Part shown: positions 8,628 through 17,531 of the stretch, one piece after another
Layout: each line of letters opens with the position of its first letter
Position numbering within the stretch: position 1 is the stretch's first letter
DNA from: Paenibacillus_E qinlingensis
GTDB taxonomy: Bacteria > Bacillota > Bacilli > Paenibacillales > NBRC-103111
Direction: 5' to 3'
Length of the DNA: 64,000 bases
Assembly (NCBI RefSeq): GCF_028746185.1
Contig: NZ_JAQIVH010000008.1
Location: 248,001-312,000 of the forward strand
Position numbers and translations under genes: made by a program
The notes under the pieces: generated by a model
What the model saw: the letters and a program-made list of their open reading frames with translations, nothing else
Told to the model about the DNA's origin: nothing
The model's database searches: none

Positions 8628-10026
8628 TTAATCCTTGGGTATCACCTTGATATAATCAATACCGAGTTGATAGCCCGTGCCACTCGTCCCTGTTACATAA
8701 AATTTAAATCTGCGATCACCAGCCAATAGCTGGACATCATTCGCGATAGACAATTCTGCGTACTGTGCAGTAGCCGAGTATAAATCCTGTACAGTTCCTT
8801 TATTGACCCCGTCAATAGATAGCTGAAATTTACCTCGTGTATTTATTTTTTTGACCCCGACTTTAATATCATATTTGCCATCATGAGGTATGTTGGCAAA
8901 ATAATTGATATAGTCAGCAACTCCATTACTGTCAAAAATCTGACATACCCCTCCACTACAATTGGTATCGCTGGAATTCGTTAGTGCTTCACCCGATGTG
9001 GTTCCGAGCATCATGGATTCAGCTTGATAAACAGCTTGAGGCCAGCCATTCCATAGCTCAAAATTATCCCAATATAGCTGCATGATGCCGCCATTGTTAC
9101 GAACATGGTCGATCAACCAATCCCCTGTATATAGCTTAAAAGGATTAAAATTAGCCAGTCCTACTGGCGAGGGATTATTGGGATGATACGTCCAATTCTT
9201 CACATCAAAGAGAACTTGTCTGCTGCCGCCATCCGGCGTTGCCGCTACATAGAAACGGCCAGACGTAGCATTACCTTTTTTATAATAAAACTCTAGGGTT
9301 ATCCATTGATTATACGAAATCGGAAAAGACTTGGCCTCCGCTTGCCATAATTCAACTCGGGGATTAGTATCCATTTTTTCTGCGTTTACCTCAAAGTACA
9401 ACGGTTTGTTCGAACCCGCATTCGCATCCTTATTCAACCCAAATGTAACCCGGAATGGGTAACTGCTCCCATACCAAGTCCCGTCATTCCAGAATTCAGC
9501 CAATGTCAGCCAAGGAATTGCATTAGAGTAGCTTTCAAGCTTCTGCATATCAGGATGGAGCTTCAAGCGAACTTTATAGTACACTTCGTTCAATAACTGC
9601 TGAGGATTGCCACTTTCATCATAGATATTGGCTTGAATACGTCCTTTGTTATAGCTGCCGTCTGGGATTACGCCATTCTTCATCCAATAGTGGAGCACTT
9701 TATTGCTTGAATAAGCTGGGATCTGCAATAATTTTGGCATAGCGATCCGTCATGGTACCGCCTTCATATTGGATTTCAAAATTGCCAATCTGTGCATTGC
9801 CTTCCAAATCTGCAACCCAATTATTTGAGGTGGAATACGAGGTATCTGTTCCTGTAATATCATCTTTCTGCGCATTAAGCTGAGAAATTGTTGAACCGCC
9901 TTCAAAACCAGATTGGAAAATGACTGATCCTGGGGTTGCCGCAAACGCTGTTGTAACACTAATAACCAAACTAAGCATGCCTAGGCTACTACATAACTGG
10001 ATGACTCGTTTTCCTAATTTTCTCAT
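8628..10026 (-). pseudogene. Secreted jelly-roll/CBM protein interrupted by a one-base frameshift
   Basis: Two overlapping frames make one protein. Residues 1-108 from ATG 10026 give a signal peptide (cut near AFA-ATPG) and the start of a concanavalin-like domain, then run into a stop after DPSLFKQ. The remaining frame continues from AYSSNKVLHYW down to 8628. Removing one C from the CCC run at 9718-9720 joins the reading as ADPAYSSNK, for about 460 residues. The first 330 residues resemble polysaccharide-lyase-type beta-jelly-rolls. The last 130 resemble a CBM6/35 module (YQAESMMLG, GIDYIKVIP). Probably a secreted glycan-binding or lyase protein. Whether the break is real or a sequencing error cannot be told. 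It has a leader ORF and a cre-like site upstream. Confidence 0.75.
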
Positions 10027-10041
10027 TCTTCATTCACTCCT

Positions 10042-10125
10042 TTAATTTTGTACTGCTTCCCAAAACGACCATGCTTCTGTGTGACTAGAACTACATACGA
10101 TTGGGTTATTGCCTATTTCCACCAT
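10042..10125 (-). CDS. Short leader ORF upstream of frameshifted secreted gene
   Basis: A 27-codon frame from ATG 10125 (or GTG 10122) encodes MVEIGNNPIVCSSSHTEA and then WSFWEAVQN. It is preceded by AAAGGAGGTG, one of the strongest ribosome-binding sequences in the window, although spacing suits the GTG better. An in-frame ATG at 10149 would make 35 codons. Its stop overlaps the AGGAG of the next gene, whose ATG is 16 bases away, so the two could be translationally coupled. I recognise no family. It may be a leader peptide or a decayed gene remnant. Confidence 0.4.
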   Translation of the reverse strand: MVEIGNNPIVCSSSHTEAWSFWEAVQN

Positions 10126-10159
10126 CACCTCCTTTATAGTTTTCATTCATTTACATAAA

Positions 10160-10175
10160 TTGTAAGCGTATTCAG
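10160..10175 (+). promoter_or_regulatory. cre-like site upstream of secreted jelly-roll gene
   Basis: TTGTAAGCGTATTCAG matches 15 of 16 positions of the CcpA consensus (the last base differs). It lies between the terminator of the SLH gene and the leader ORF, where a promoter for the secreted gene is expected. Confidence 0.5.
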
Positions 10176-10185
10176 TATGTGCGAT

Positions 10186-10210
10186 AAAAACAGGGGACCG
10201 AAGTCCCCTG
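10186..10210 (-). terminator. Terminator of the SLH-protein gene
   Basis: An 8-bp stem CAGGGGAC/GTCCCCTG with a CGAA loop, then five T residues on the minus strand, 15 bases after the stop of the 10225 gene. It implies that the next gene has its own promoter. Confidence 0.85.
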
Positions 10211-10224
10211 CAATTCCTTTAAGA

Positions 10225-13200
10225 TTAGTTATACACGCGGTACATTAATACGGCTGCTTCCGCACGTGTCGTTTGACCAGACGGGTTAAGCAGATGATCA
10301 GCTCCTTCAACAAATCCGTTAGCAATCAACGCAATCAAGCTTGCTTTCGCATAGTCGGCTACTTGCCCAGCATCTTGGAATGAGGATAAGTCAACTCCTG
10401 CTCCACTGCTTAAGTCCTTGCCCGATATGCGCAAAGCGCGTTCCACCATCACCATCATATCTTGTCTTGATATGGCTGCTGTCGGGTTCAACTTATTGTT
10501 TCCTACTCCGTTGCTAACACCTAATTTCAAGGCAATTCCTGCTGCTTCATAATAGTAATCGGTCTTGGAAACATCAACGAAATTCGATTCAACTTCTGAC
10601 GTGATCCCAAGTGCTCCAACTAACAATTGAAGGAAATCTGCTCTGGAAATGTTGGCACTTGGACTATAGGTTGTGTCTGAGGTTCCGTTCACAATCCCCT
10701 TGGAGGCCAACACTTGAATTGCTCCCTCAGCCCATTTCACCTGAGTGAGATCGGTGAACGATTTCACCTCATATCCCACGGCATACATACTAAAATGCGT
10801 CGTTTTAAATGTTATTTTGCCTGTGGACACATCATATTTGGCCGGTACTTTCGTAATCTTACCTGCCCCGTCGACATACCAAATGGCAATATGCTCTGGA
10901 TGTTTCAGTTCTTGTGCTGTTGGTGTATAAGCGATACTTACGGTTACTGGCGCATTGTTATTTTTCCAAGGCACTACTTTTCCATCTACCATCGCATTCA
11001 ACTCAATAACCGGCTTATTACCAATTTTCTCTCTCGTTTCGGCATTTATAAGTGAGGTATCGGCCCAACCAATGGACACACCTACTTGCGTAGTCTCTTT
11101 TACATCATTGGCTTTAAACATGTTATCAGGTATAGTCACGGTACCGATTGGCGTTTGCAAGCTAATTGCCTTATCGGATTTACCATTACCTGATTTTCCA
11201 ACTAGGAAGCCTGTTTTAGGCAAATCTAAGCTGTATGTCTTAGCACCAGGTTGTTCACTTAGTGTGACACTAATTACTTTATTCCCTTTGTTATCAGGCG
11301 TTGCTTGCTCGAATGCTTTGGAGAGCGTAGCCGTATCAATTCCAGCCTGAGCTGTACCATCCTTAAGAACTGGCTTGATCTCAACTTTGCCATCAACTGG
11401 TGTTGGTGGCGTTGAAGTTACTGGACCTGGACCTGAACTTGAACCTGGGCCTGGATCCGGAACCACAATCGTCGGTACTTTGTAGCTATATTCCTCCGCA
11501 TTCAAGCTTTCCAATAAGCTGTTCGTTGCACTAGCTGTAAAGTAATAGGTAGTACCTGCTGTAAGGCCAGGAATTTCTGTCCCTGCATACGCATTTTGCG
11601 TAACAGTTAATTGATTCGTATAGGTGTGAGACTGCGTTCCATACTTAATCTTGTAAGCTTCCGCACCCGCAACTTTATTAAATGCTACTGACGTCGTCGC
11701 GTTTGTAGTGGATAGGTTGACATTAGTAGGCTGGCTTAAACCATTCAATAACTCAACCTTGAAGTCATCAAAATACACAGGCGTAAGTACGGAGAAAATA
11801 CCGACAGTTCCTTGCGTTAATGTTGTATCGACAAGGTCATAAGCCAACACATCGTCAATGTAAAGCTTGATGCGGTCACCTTCAAAGGTTGCCTTCAACG
11901 TGTGTTCGAGCAATGCCTTATTTAGGGTGAAATCGTACGTTATGTCCGGTAAGAATGCGTTATTCACTTTTCTTCTGAAGGTTGCTTTCTCTGTATTTGC
12001 AGCTTTGTCATATTTATACCCTACCACATAGTAATTTGCTGATGTGTTAGTTCTGCCAAGCAATGCAACATCCTTCGTTACATCATCAGTTGGAAGTGTG
12101 AATTTAGCTGAAACCGCATAATTACTCCAGGTAGAGCCTTGCGTCAGCCACAGTCGCTCCGGGTTACCAATACTTGTCTTGATTTTGCCGTTTTCCATGA
12201 CAGGAGAGCCTGTAGACAGCACCCAATCATTGACATACTCACCATCATTAAAATCATCGGTGAACAGCGTCGTGCTGTTCGCGTTTGCTACCTTTTCCGC
12301 GGAAAGGGCGCTTGCACCATTGGCATTGCGGCCTTCAAGTACAAAATAATAAGGAGCTTGCGATACAGGCACCGTCAAGAGATAACCTGAAGCAGTGATA
12401 TTATCAATGGACTTCGTGTAATTCCCTGAACTGATGCCATATTTCAGTGTATACGACGTATTCTTCGGATCCGTTGTAAAATTAATCCGGAGTTTGTTAT
12501 CATCAGAGACGATATCTGTAATTGTTGGCACGACTGCGTCTGGCACCTTCGGCGCTAAAGACCGCTCCTGGGAATTTACACTTTCCCCTGAAGGATCGAC
12601 GGAGGAAACGACCACATAATACGTCGTATCATTCGTTAAACCTGGAATAACCGGGTTAGTGATAGTCGTGACAAAAGACTTCGTATAGTCACCTGATGTA
12701 GTGCCGTATTTCACTTTATAGGCACTCACGCCTTCTACCGCTGTGTACGACAGCGACAGCTTCCCATTTCCAACGCTAAGGGACTGGAAATCTGGCGGAT
12801 GAGTGCCAGCATTTTGAACGAGTATGCCATCGAACTTTGCACTAGCTTGATTAGAATAGAGTCCGACAGCACCCGCAGCGAATGTGGAGTCCGTCGTAGT
12901 TAATTGCTGCACACCATCCACATGAAGCTCCAAGTTAGCTCCGTTCAGGATTGCCCTCATGCGATGAGCAGCTCCTGCGTTTAAAGTTACATTTTTCTCA
13001 GCAAGTGTTGTCAGAGTACCTGCTGACTTCTTCTTGATAGCTAATTTGCCATTGTTATAGGAGAATAGATAGAAATTATTTTCGTCCTGTACTCTGGCCA
13101 GAAGACCAGTCTCCCCACCAGTCATATCTTTAATCCAAGCAAAGTAGCTCACATTATCAAAGCTTTGCTTGGAATACATGACTGCGCTACCAGATGCATT

Positions 13201-16200
13201 GCTTTGAGTTACTAGCTTTTCATTTTCATCGACTGGCTTGGCGCCTGTCATGTGTGACACAGGTTCCTTCGTATTATACGGGACGATACTGTCATTAACC
13301 GACTGCCAGCTGCCGCTTTTCAACAACCAGTTGTCTGTAATTCGACTTGTTACACCGTCATAGTTAAACGTGTCGTTGAACAAAGCCAGCTTCAAATATC
13401 CCATCGAGTTCATACTGCCGATATAGAAGCTTTCTGGCAAGTAGCTCATAGCGATCTCGTAGGAAGATTGCGTGAAGTAGCCATTAATGACTTTGGCATA
13501 GTAATCCGAAACGCCAACACGTTGCAGCTTTGTAATATTATCAGCCATGGATTCATTACCTGGAGCATTCAAATAACCAAAATACGCCATAAGTCTTGTA
13601 TTCTGCAAACTCGGGTCAATTCCGAGCACCGTATAGCTTGCACTTTGTCTGGAACCCTTCGAATCGATTGCATCAAACTCATGACCCATGCCTAACTGAC
13701 CTAAGTAATCACCTTCTTGTGCCGGATGCGTCCATGATTTGCTTTGTGTTGCATCATGAAGTTTCAATGGATTTTGAAGGAATTGTTCCAACGATACCCC
13801 TTTGAAAGACCAGTTAGATGGTTTAATGGTGTTTTGTACTTTAACACCTTTTTCAGCCAATTTGGCTGCTTCTGTAGCTGCAGTGGAGAAATTGTTCGTT
13901 TTCTCGAACGATTCCTTAATTTTGGTTAATCCCTTTTCATTCAACTCATTAATAAAGGAGGCATGATTATAATTCTGCAGGATATCCTTCACATTTTCCA
14001 AGCCCAAAATAAAGGAAGCAGCATAGAAGATTGTTAGATTAGGCTCCCAGTAGTTAACTCCAGTACCAATCCAGTTATTAGCGTCCCCGTTCATACCAAG
14101 GCGATCCCCCGGACGAAGATTCCCGGACTCATTGTAATCATTAATCGTGTAAGCTGTACTAATCAATCCCGCTTTGAACAACGTCAATAACTTGGATTTC
14201 TCATCAGCTGTGAACATATTCATCACTTCTTGATCATTCCACATGAGCCCGATGCTGTAGATCAACGGAGACTGACCTCTACTGTCCAGGCCACCTTGCA
14301 GGTTGGGCATATTCGCAGGTGTACTAAGCATCTTCTTCACAGTCGACACATATCGATTGATATAAATGGGATCCCGATCACCTGATAGTATTTCTTCGAC
14401 AAGGAAGCTGAGTCCCTTCGTATTTTTCAGCTCCACAGCAGAACCTACTGCTGCGTCCGCGTTGCCAAAAGTAATATTAACGGTGTCGCCCATCGCTTTC
14501 TCCAAATCGACTTTTCTTGGTGGCAGAAATGGATAGACGATAGTTGCCGCTGCAAATGTCGCTGTTGTTAGATCTGTTGTTGCAATATTCCCAATAACAT
14601 CCTTTAATGCGTTTGCGTTAATACGAATCTTTAAGTTGCTTCCTTCAAGAGGCCCCGCAAGTATCACGGTAAGTATGCTTCCACTCAGAATGACACGCTC
14701 TGAATTTCCAAGCGCACTATAGCTTGCTCCTCCATTCGAAGAAAACATGATCGCTTGTTTAAGCTGGTTTTCATCCGCAAAGTTATTTACGATATTCTCA
14801 CTGAACACAACAACAATTTTCTTGTTAAAATCAGAAGGATACACGGATTGAATTTGCGGTGCGTTTGTATCCGCAACAACGGGATCAGACGTGTATTGGT
14901 TTGAAATCACATTACCAGCTGCATCCTTAAGCGTGTTCGACGCTATACGAAGCTTATTCGTAGTGCCGGTTAACTGTGAAACTCGTTTTACTATGAGCTT
15001 GCCACCAGTGACTGCCACGGTATCGTTATCATTTTCGGTAGCCCCTATCTTCAATGGCAAGAAGTTCGTACCATCAGTGGAGAACGTAATCGCAGATTTC
15101 AAATCAGCAAGATTCGCCATATTTGATACTAATACTTCGTTCGCTGACACCGTAAAAATCTTACCTTGCGCATCCGTTTGTAAAACCGAATTGAGATCAG
15201 GTGCAGTAACATCATAAGACAGGGCATTCGTCGTTACACTGTTTGTTAGTATATTTTGCCCATCATCTTGCAAGGTATTGGCTTCAATCTTGAACTTCGC
15301 GCCAGCTGCGCTCAATCGATTGGCGAGTGTAATCGTTAGCTTCGTACCATCCAGCGAGACTTGATCACTACCGTTCAGGGAAACGAAGTTGCTTCCGTCT
15401 CTAGCAATTGTAATTGCCGATTTCAACGTACTCGGATTGGCAGTTGCATTGGTAAGACGTTCATTAAACAGGAGATCAATCGTCTTATTCTCATTACTAA
15501 CCGTGCCGCTGGAATAAGAAGGTGGAATTGTATCATAGTTTAGTACCAATTGTGGAGCAGTAGCAGCTCCGCTTTCCTTGGCATTCACTGTGCGATTAGC
15601 AGGATTTAAGTTACCTAAGAGTACAAAAGATGCGGTACCATCTTCCAGTTTTTGTTGCTGTACGTAGGAAGTAACATCCCATTCATACCAACCGTTAGCT
15701 CCACCTACCTGCGTACTGCTAATAGCAGCTCCGTATGCTGGCTGGTTCGTATAAGTGAGTCCCGCTTCCGTCCAGTTATCTCCAACCACATAGAGCTTTA
15801 ACGGCTCCTCTGTGGCTGTAGCATCTGCAAAGTTCACGCGTACTTTCGCCGAGTTGAAAACACCAGCTGTACCTACGGCAAATTTCATAAAGAAACGTCG
15901 ATTAAATGTGTTGCCGCCTTCTTTCAGATTCAAAACCGCTGTAGTACCATAGTTGGTATTAACATTTGCAGCACCACTGTCTACACCGGCATCCTCAGAG
16001 ACAGTAATCGTTCTGTTATTCTCCAAACCGCCTAAAATCGCAGTTAACGTGTCGACTGTAGTTACTACGTTATTGCTTGTGGATTTCAGTGCGCCGGAAG
16101 CCACTTTCACTTTATTTTGCAATCCAGACAGGGATTGATTGAACGTAATAATCAATTGATTGCTGTTAATGGAAACACTATCAGCGGTTTGCAAAGCTGC

Positions 16201-17343
16201 GTATGTTGTACCTCCATTAAGAGATAAAGTGACACTATCCTTCAATTGAGCTGCAGTGCCCGTCATGCTGATTGGCTTGTCATAAGTCAATGTTATACTT
16301 TTGCCGTTGCTGCCCACGACAGCCGTGTTAAATACAGGCGGGTTTGAATCTGGCTGACCAGTTAGCGCTTCTGTTATCGTAGGTGTCGAAATGACATTGC
16401 CAGCAGCATCTTTCAAAGCTCCCCCATTAATTTTGATCTTATTTGCTGTTCCGACCAACCCTTGCTGTAAGCTAATCTGAATCCCGCTGCCGCTCAGCGT
16501 TGCCGTACCGTTCTCACCCAGCGGTGAGAAGTCAATGCCATTGGTTGCCAGGTATACGTTATCCTTCAATGTTGCTCCTGCGTTCAGTACAAGCGGTTCG
16601 CTGAAGTTCAGTTGAATGTCTTTGAAGTTTGCATTGACTGTAGAAGATTGATAAGCCGGAGGCACATCGTCTACTGTGAAGATCAGTACAGGTTTTTGAG
16701 CGTCTGACCCACGATCAGCGCTATAAATATTTCTTTGAACATCTCCACTTGAAGATTGTACTTGAAGAGAAATGGATGCCAAACCATCTCCTTGCATCTC
16801 TTGAATTATGTAGGATGTAATGTCTACCTCAGACGTCGCAGCAGCAGCTGCTGCTGCGGGAAAGGAAGTAATTAACCCTGTGTTGGCAGGTCTATTATCC
16901 CAAGTAATATAGTTACCTGATGCTGTCGTATCAAATGAATCCGTTGCTGTATAAACATTCCAATTGTCCGCTGCTCCGTAAACATATGTAGTTACTGGAG
17001 TAGCTGTTGCATTTACTGACGTTACTCTTAATTTCACACTTTTGATTTTGCTAAGAGGAGGTACACTAGTGTTCGTGCTCGGATTCACATTAAAGCGCAT
17101 ATAAGCAGCACTTCTAGTAGAACCATTCTCTCTTATCAGCAATTGCTGAGCGGTTAAACTGTAGTTATAAGAAATTTTGGGAGATGTACTGAGAACATAC
17201 GCATCTGCCTGTGGATATACACTCGCGGTCGAGTCAGCGTAAGCGTGTTCAATTGGGGTCAGTGCCCCCCCTAAGGAAGTAACGACCAAACTAAGCATAA
17301 CTAGCCCACTAATTGTCTTCTTCCACCATTTCTTTTTTTCCAT
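10225..17343 (-). CDS. Giant SLH-anchored multidomain surface protein, probable glycan-active enzyme
   Basis: 2372 residues from ATG 17343. An upstream in-frame ATG at 17382 lies inside a perfect cre site and has no ribosome-binding site, whereas MEKKKWWKK begins a normal signal peptide. Seen in order: DNRLRE/CBM96-like domain, SwmB-type beta-sandwich repeats (VPPAYQSSTV...LNFSEPL), a second DNRLRE-like domain, more such repeats, a largely helical region at about 935-1320 with conserved-looking NWIGTGVNYWEPN, a LamG/DUF1080-like domain, two fibronectin III domains, a second LamG-like domain, a third fibronectin III domain, a Pro/Gly/Ser linker, a beta-rich domain and three SLH repeats (about 2200-2372). 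SLH domains bind pyruvylated wall polymers, so the protein stays on the surface. The helical region resembles alpha/alpha-toroid lyases only loosely, so enzymatic activity is inferred. Confidence 0.8.
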   Translation of the reverse strand: MEKKKWWKKTISGLVMLSLVVTSLGGALTPIEHAYADSTASVYPQADAYVLSTSPKISYNYSLTAQQLLIRENGSTRSAAYMRFNVNPSTNTSVPPLSKIKSVKLRVTSVNATATPVTTYVYGAADNWNVYTATDSFDTTASGNYITWDNRPANTGLITSFPAAAAAAATSEVDITSYIIQEMQGDGLASISLQVQSSSGDVQRNIYSADRGSDAQKPVLIFTVDDVPPAYQSSTVNANFKDIQLNFSEPLVLNAGATLKDNVYLATNGIDFSPLGENGTATLSGSGIQISLQQGLVGTANKIKINGGALKDAAGNVISTPTITEALTGQPDSNPPVFNTAVVGSNGKSITLTYDKPISMTGTAAQLKDSVTLSLNGGTTYAALQTADSVSINSNQLIITFNQSLSGLQNKVKVASGALKSTSNNVVTTVDTLTAILGGLENNRTITVSEDAGVDSGAANVNTNYGTTAVLNLKEGGNTFNRRFFMKFAVGTAGVFNSAKVRVNFADATATEEPLKLYVVGDNWTEAGLTYTNQPAYGAAISSTQVGGANGWYEWDVTSYVQQQKLEDGTASFVLLGNLNPANRTVNAKESGAATAPQLVLNYDTIPPSYSSGTVSNENKTIDLLFNERLTNATANPSTLKSAITIARDGSNFVSLNGSDQVSLDGTKLTITLANRLSAAGAKFKIEANTLQDDGQNILTNSVTTNALSYDVTAPDLNSVLQTDAQGKIFTVSANEVLVSNMANLADLKSAITFSTDGTNFLPLKIGATENDNDTVAVTGGKLIVKRVSQLTGTTNKLRIASNTLKDAAGNVISNQYTSDPVVADTNAPQIQSVYPSDFNKKIVVVFSENIVNNFADENQLKQAIMFSSNGGASYSALGNSERVILSGSILTVILAGPLEGSNLKIRINANALKDVIGNIATTDLTTATFAAATIVYPFLPPRKVDLEKAMGDTVNITFGNADAAVGSAVELKNTKGLSFLVEEILSGDRDPIYINRYVSTVKKMLSTPANMPNLQGGLDSRGQSPLIYSIGLMWNDQEVMNMFTADEKSKLLTLFKAGLISTAYTINDYNESGNLRPGDRLGMNGDANNWIGTGVNYWEPNLTIFYAASFILGLENVKDILQNYNHASFINELNEKGLTKIKESFEKTNNFSTAATEAAKLAEKGVKVQNTIKPSNWSFKGVSLEQFLQNPLKLHDATQSKSWTHPAQEGDYLGQLGMGHEFDAIDSKGSRQSASYTVLGIDPSLQNTRLMAYFGYLNAPGNESMADNITKLQRVGVSDYYAKVINGYFTQSSYEIAMSYLPESFYIGSMNSMGYLKLALFNDTFNYDGVTSRITDNWLLKSGSWQSVNDSIVPYNTKEPVSHMTGAKPVDENEKLVTQSNASGSAVMYSKQSFDNVSYFAWIKDMTGGETGLLARVQDENNFYLFSYNNGKLAIKKKSAGTLTTLAEKNVTLNAGAAHRMRAILNGANLELHVDGVQQLTTTDSTFAAGAVGLYSNQASAKFDGILVQNAGTHPPDFQSLSVGNGKLSLSYTAVEGVSAYKVKYGTTSGDYTKSFVTTITNPVIPGLTNDTTYYVVVSSVDPSGESVNSQERSLAPKVPDAVVPTITDIVSDDNKLRINFTTDPKNTSYTLKYGISSGNYTKSIDNITASGYLLTVPVSQAPYYFVLEGRNANGASALSAEKVANANSTTLFTDDFNDGEYVNDWVLSTGSPVMENGKIKTSIGNPERLWLTQGSTWSNYAVSAKFTLPTDDVTKDVALLGRTNTSANYYVVGYKYDKAANTEKATFRRKVNNAFLPDITYDFTLNKALLEHTLKATFEGDRIKLYIDDVLAYDLVDTTLTQGTVGIFSVLTPVYFDDFKVELLNGLSQPTNVNLSTTNATTSVAFNKVAGAEAYKIKYGTQSHTYTNQLTVTQNAYAGTEIPGLTAGTTYYFTASATNSLLESLNAEEYSYKVPTIVVPDPGPGSSSGPGPVTSTPPTPVDGKVEIKPVLKDGTAQAGIDTATLSKAFEQATPDNKGNKVISVTLSEQPGAKTYSLDLPKTGFLVGKSGNGKSDKAISLQTPIGTVTIPDNMFKANDVKETTQVGVSIGWADTSLINAETREKIGNKPVIELNAMVDGKVVPWKNNNAPVTVSIAYTPTAQELKHPEHIAIWYVDGAGKITKVPAKYDVSTGKITFKTTHFSMYAVGYEVKSFTDLTQVKWAEGAIQVLASKGIVNGTSDTTYSPSANISRADFLQLLVGALGITSEVESNFVDVSKTDYYYEAAGIALKLGVSNGVGNNKLNPTAAISRQDMMVMVERALRISGKDLSSGAGVDLSSFQDAGQVADYAKASLIALIANGFVEGADHLLNPSGQTTRAEAAVLMYRVYN

Positions 17344-17366
17344 AAACTTTATACACTCCCAACTTA

Positions 17367-17382
17367 TTGCAAGCGTTTTCAT
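17367..17382 (-). promoter_or_regulatory. Perfect cre site upstream of the SLH-protein gene
   Basis: ATGAAAACGCTTGCAA matches all 16 positions of WTGNAANCGNWWNCAW. It lies 24-39 bases before the preferred start codon, so CcpA binding would block this gene during growth on preferred sugars. Its first bases form a false in-frame ATG. Confidence 0.75.
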
Positions 17383-17488
17383 TAAATTTAAAAAATGAAT
17401 TATTGAAAAATATCCATCGCTCTATAAATAATAGGTAGGTAAACTTGATTCATCCTTTTGGGGATGTACTTTCAAAATGATATTATAC

Positions 17489-17518
17489 GGAATGTGAGAA
17501 TCTGGATTCTCACATTCC
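17489..17518 (-). terminator. Hairpin after importer A binding-protein gene
   Basis: Perfect 14-base inverted repeat GGAATGTGAGAATC/GATTCTCACATTCC around TG, 13 bases after the stop of the lipoprotein gene. The minus-strand tail is GTATAATATC rather than a clean T-run, so it may act as a weak terminator or mRNA 3'-end stabiliser. Confidence 0.55.
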
Positions 17519-17531
17519 AAGAGAAACTATT

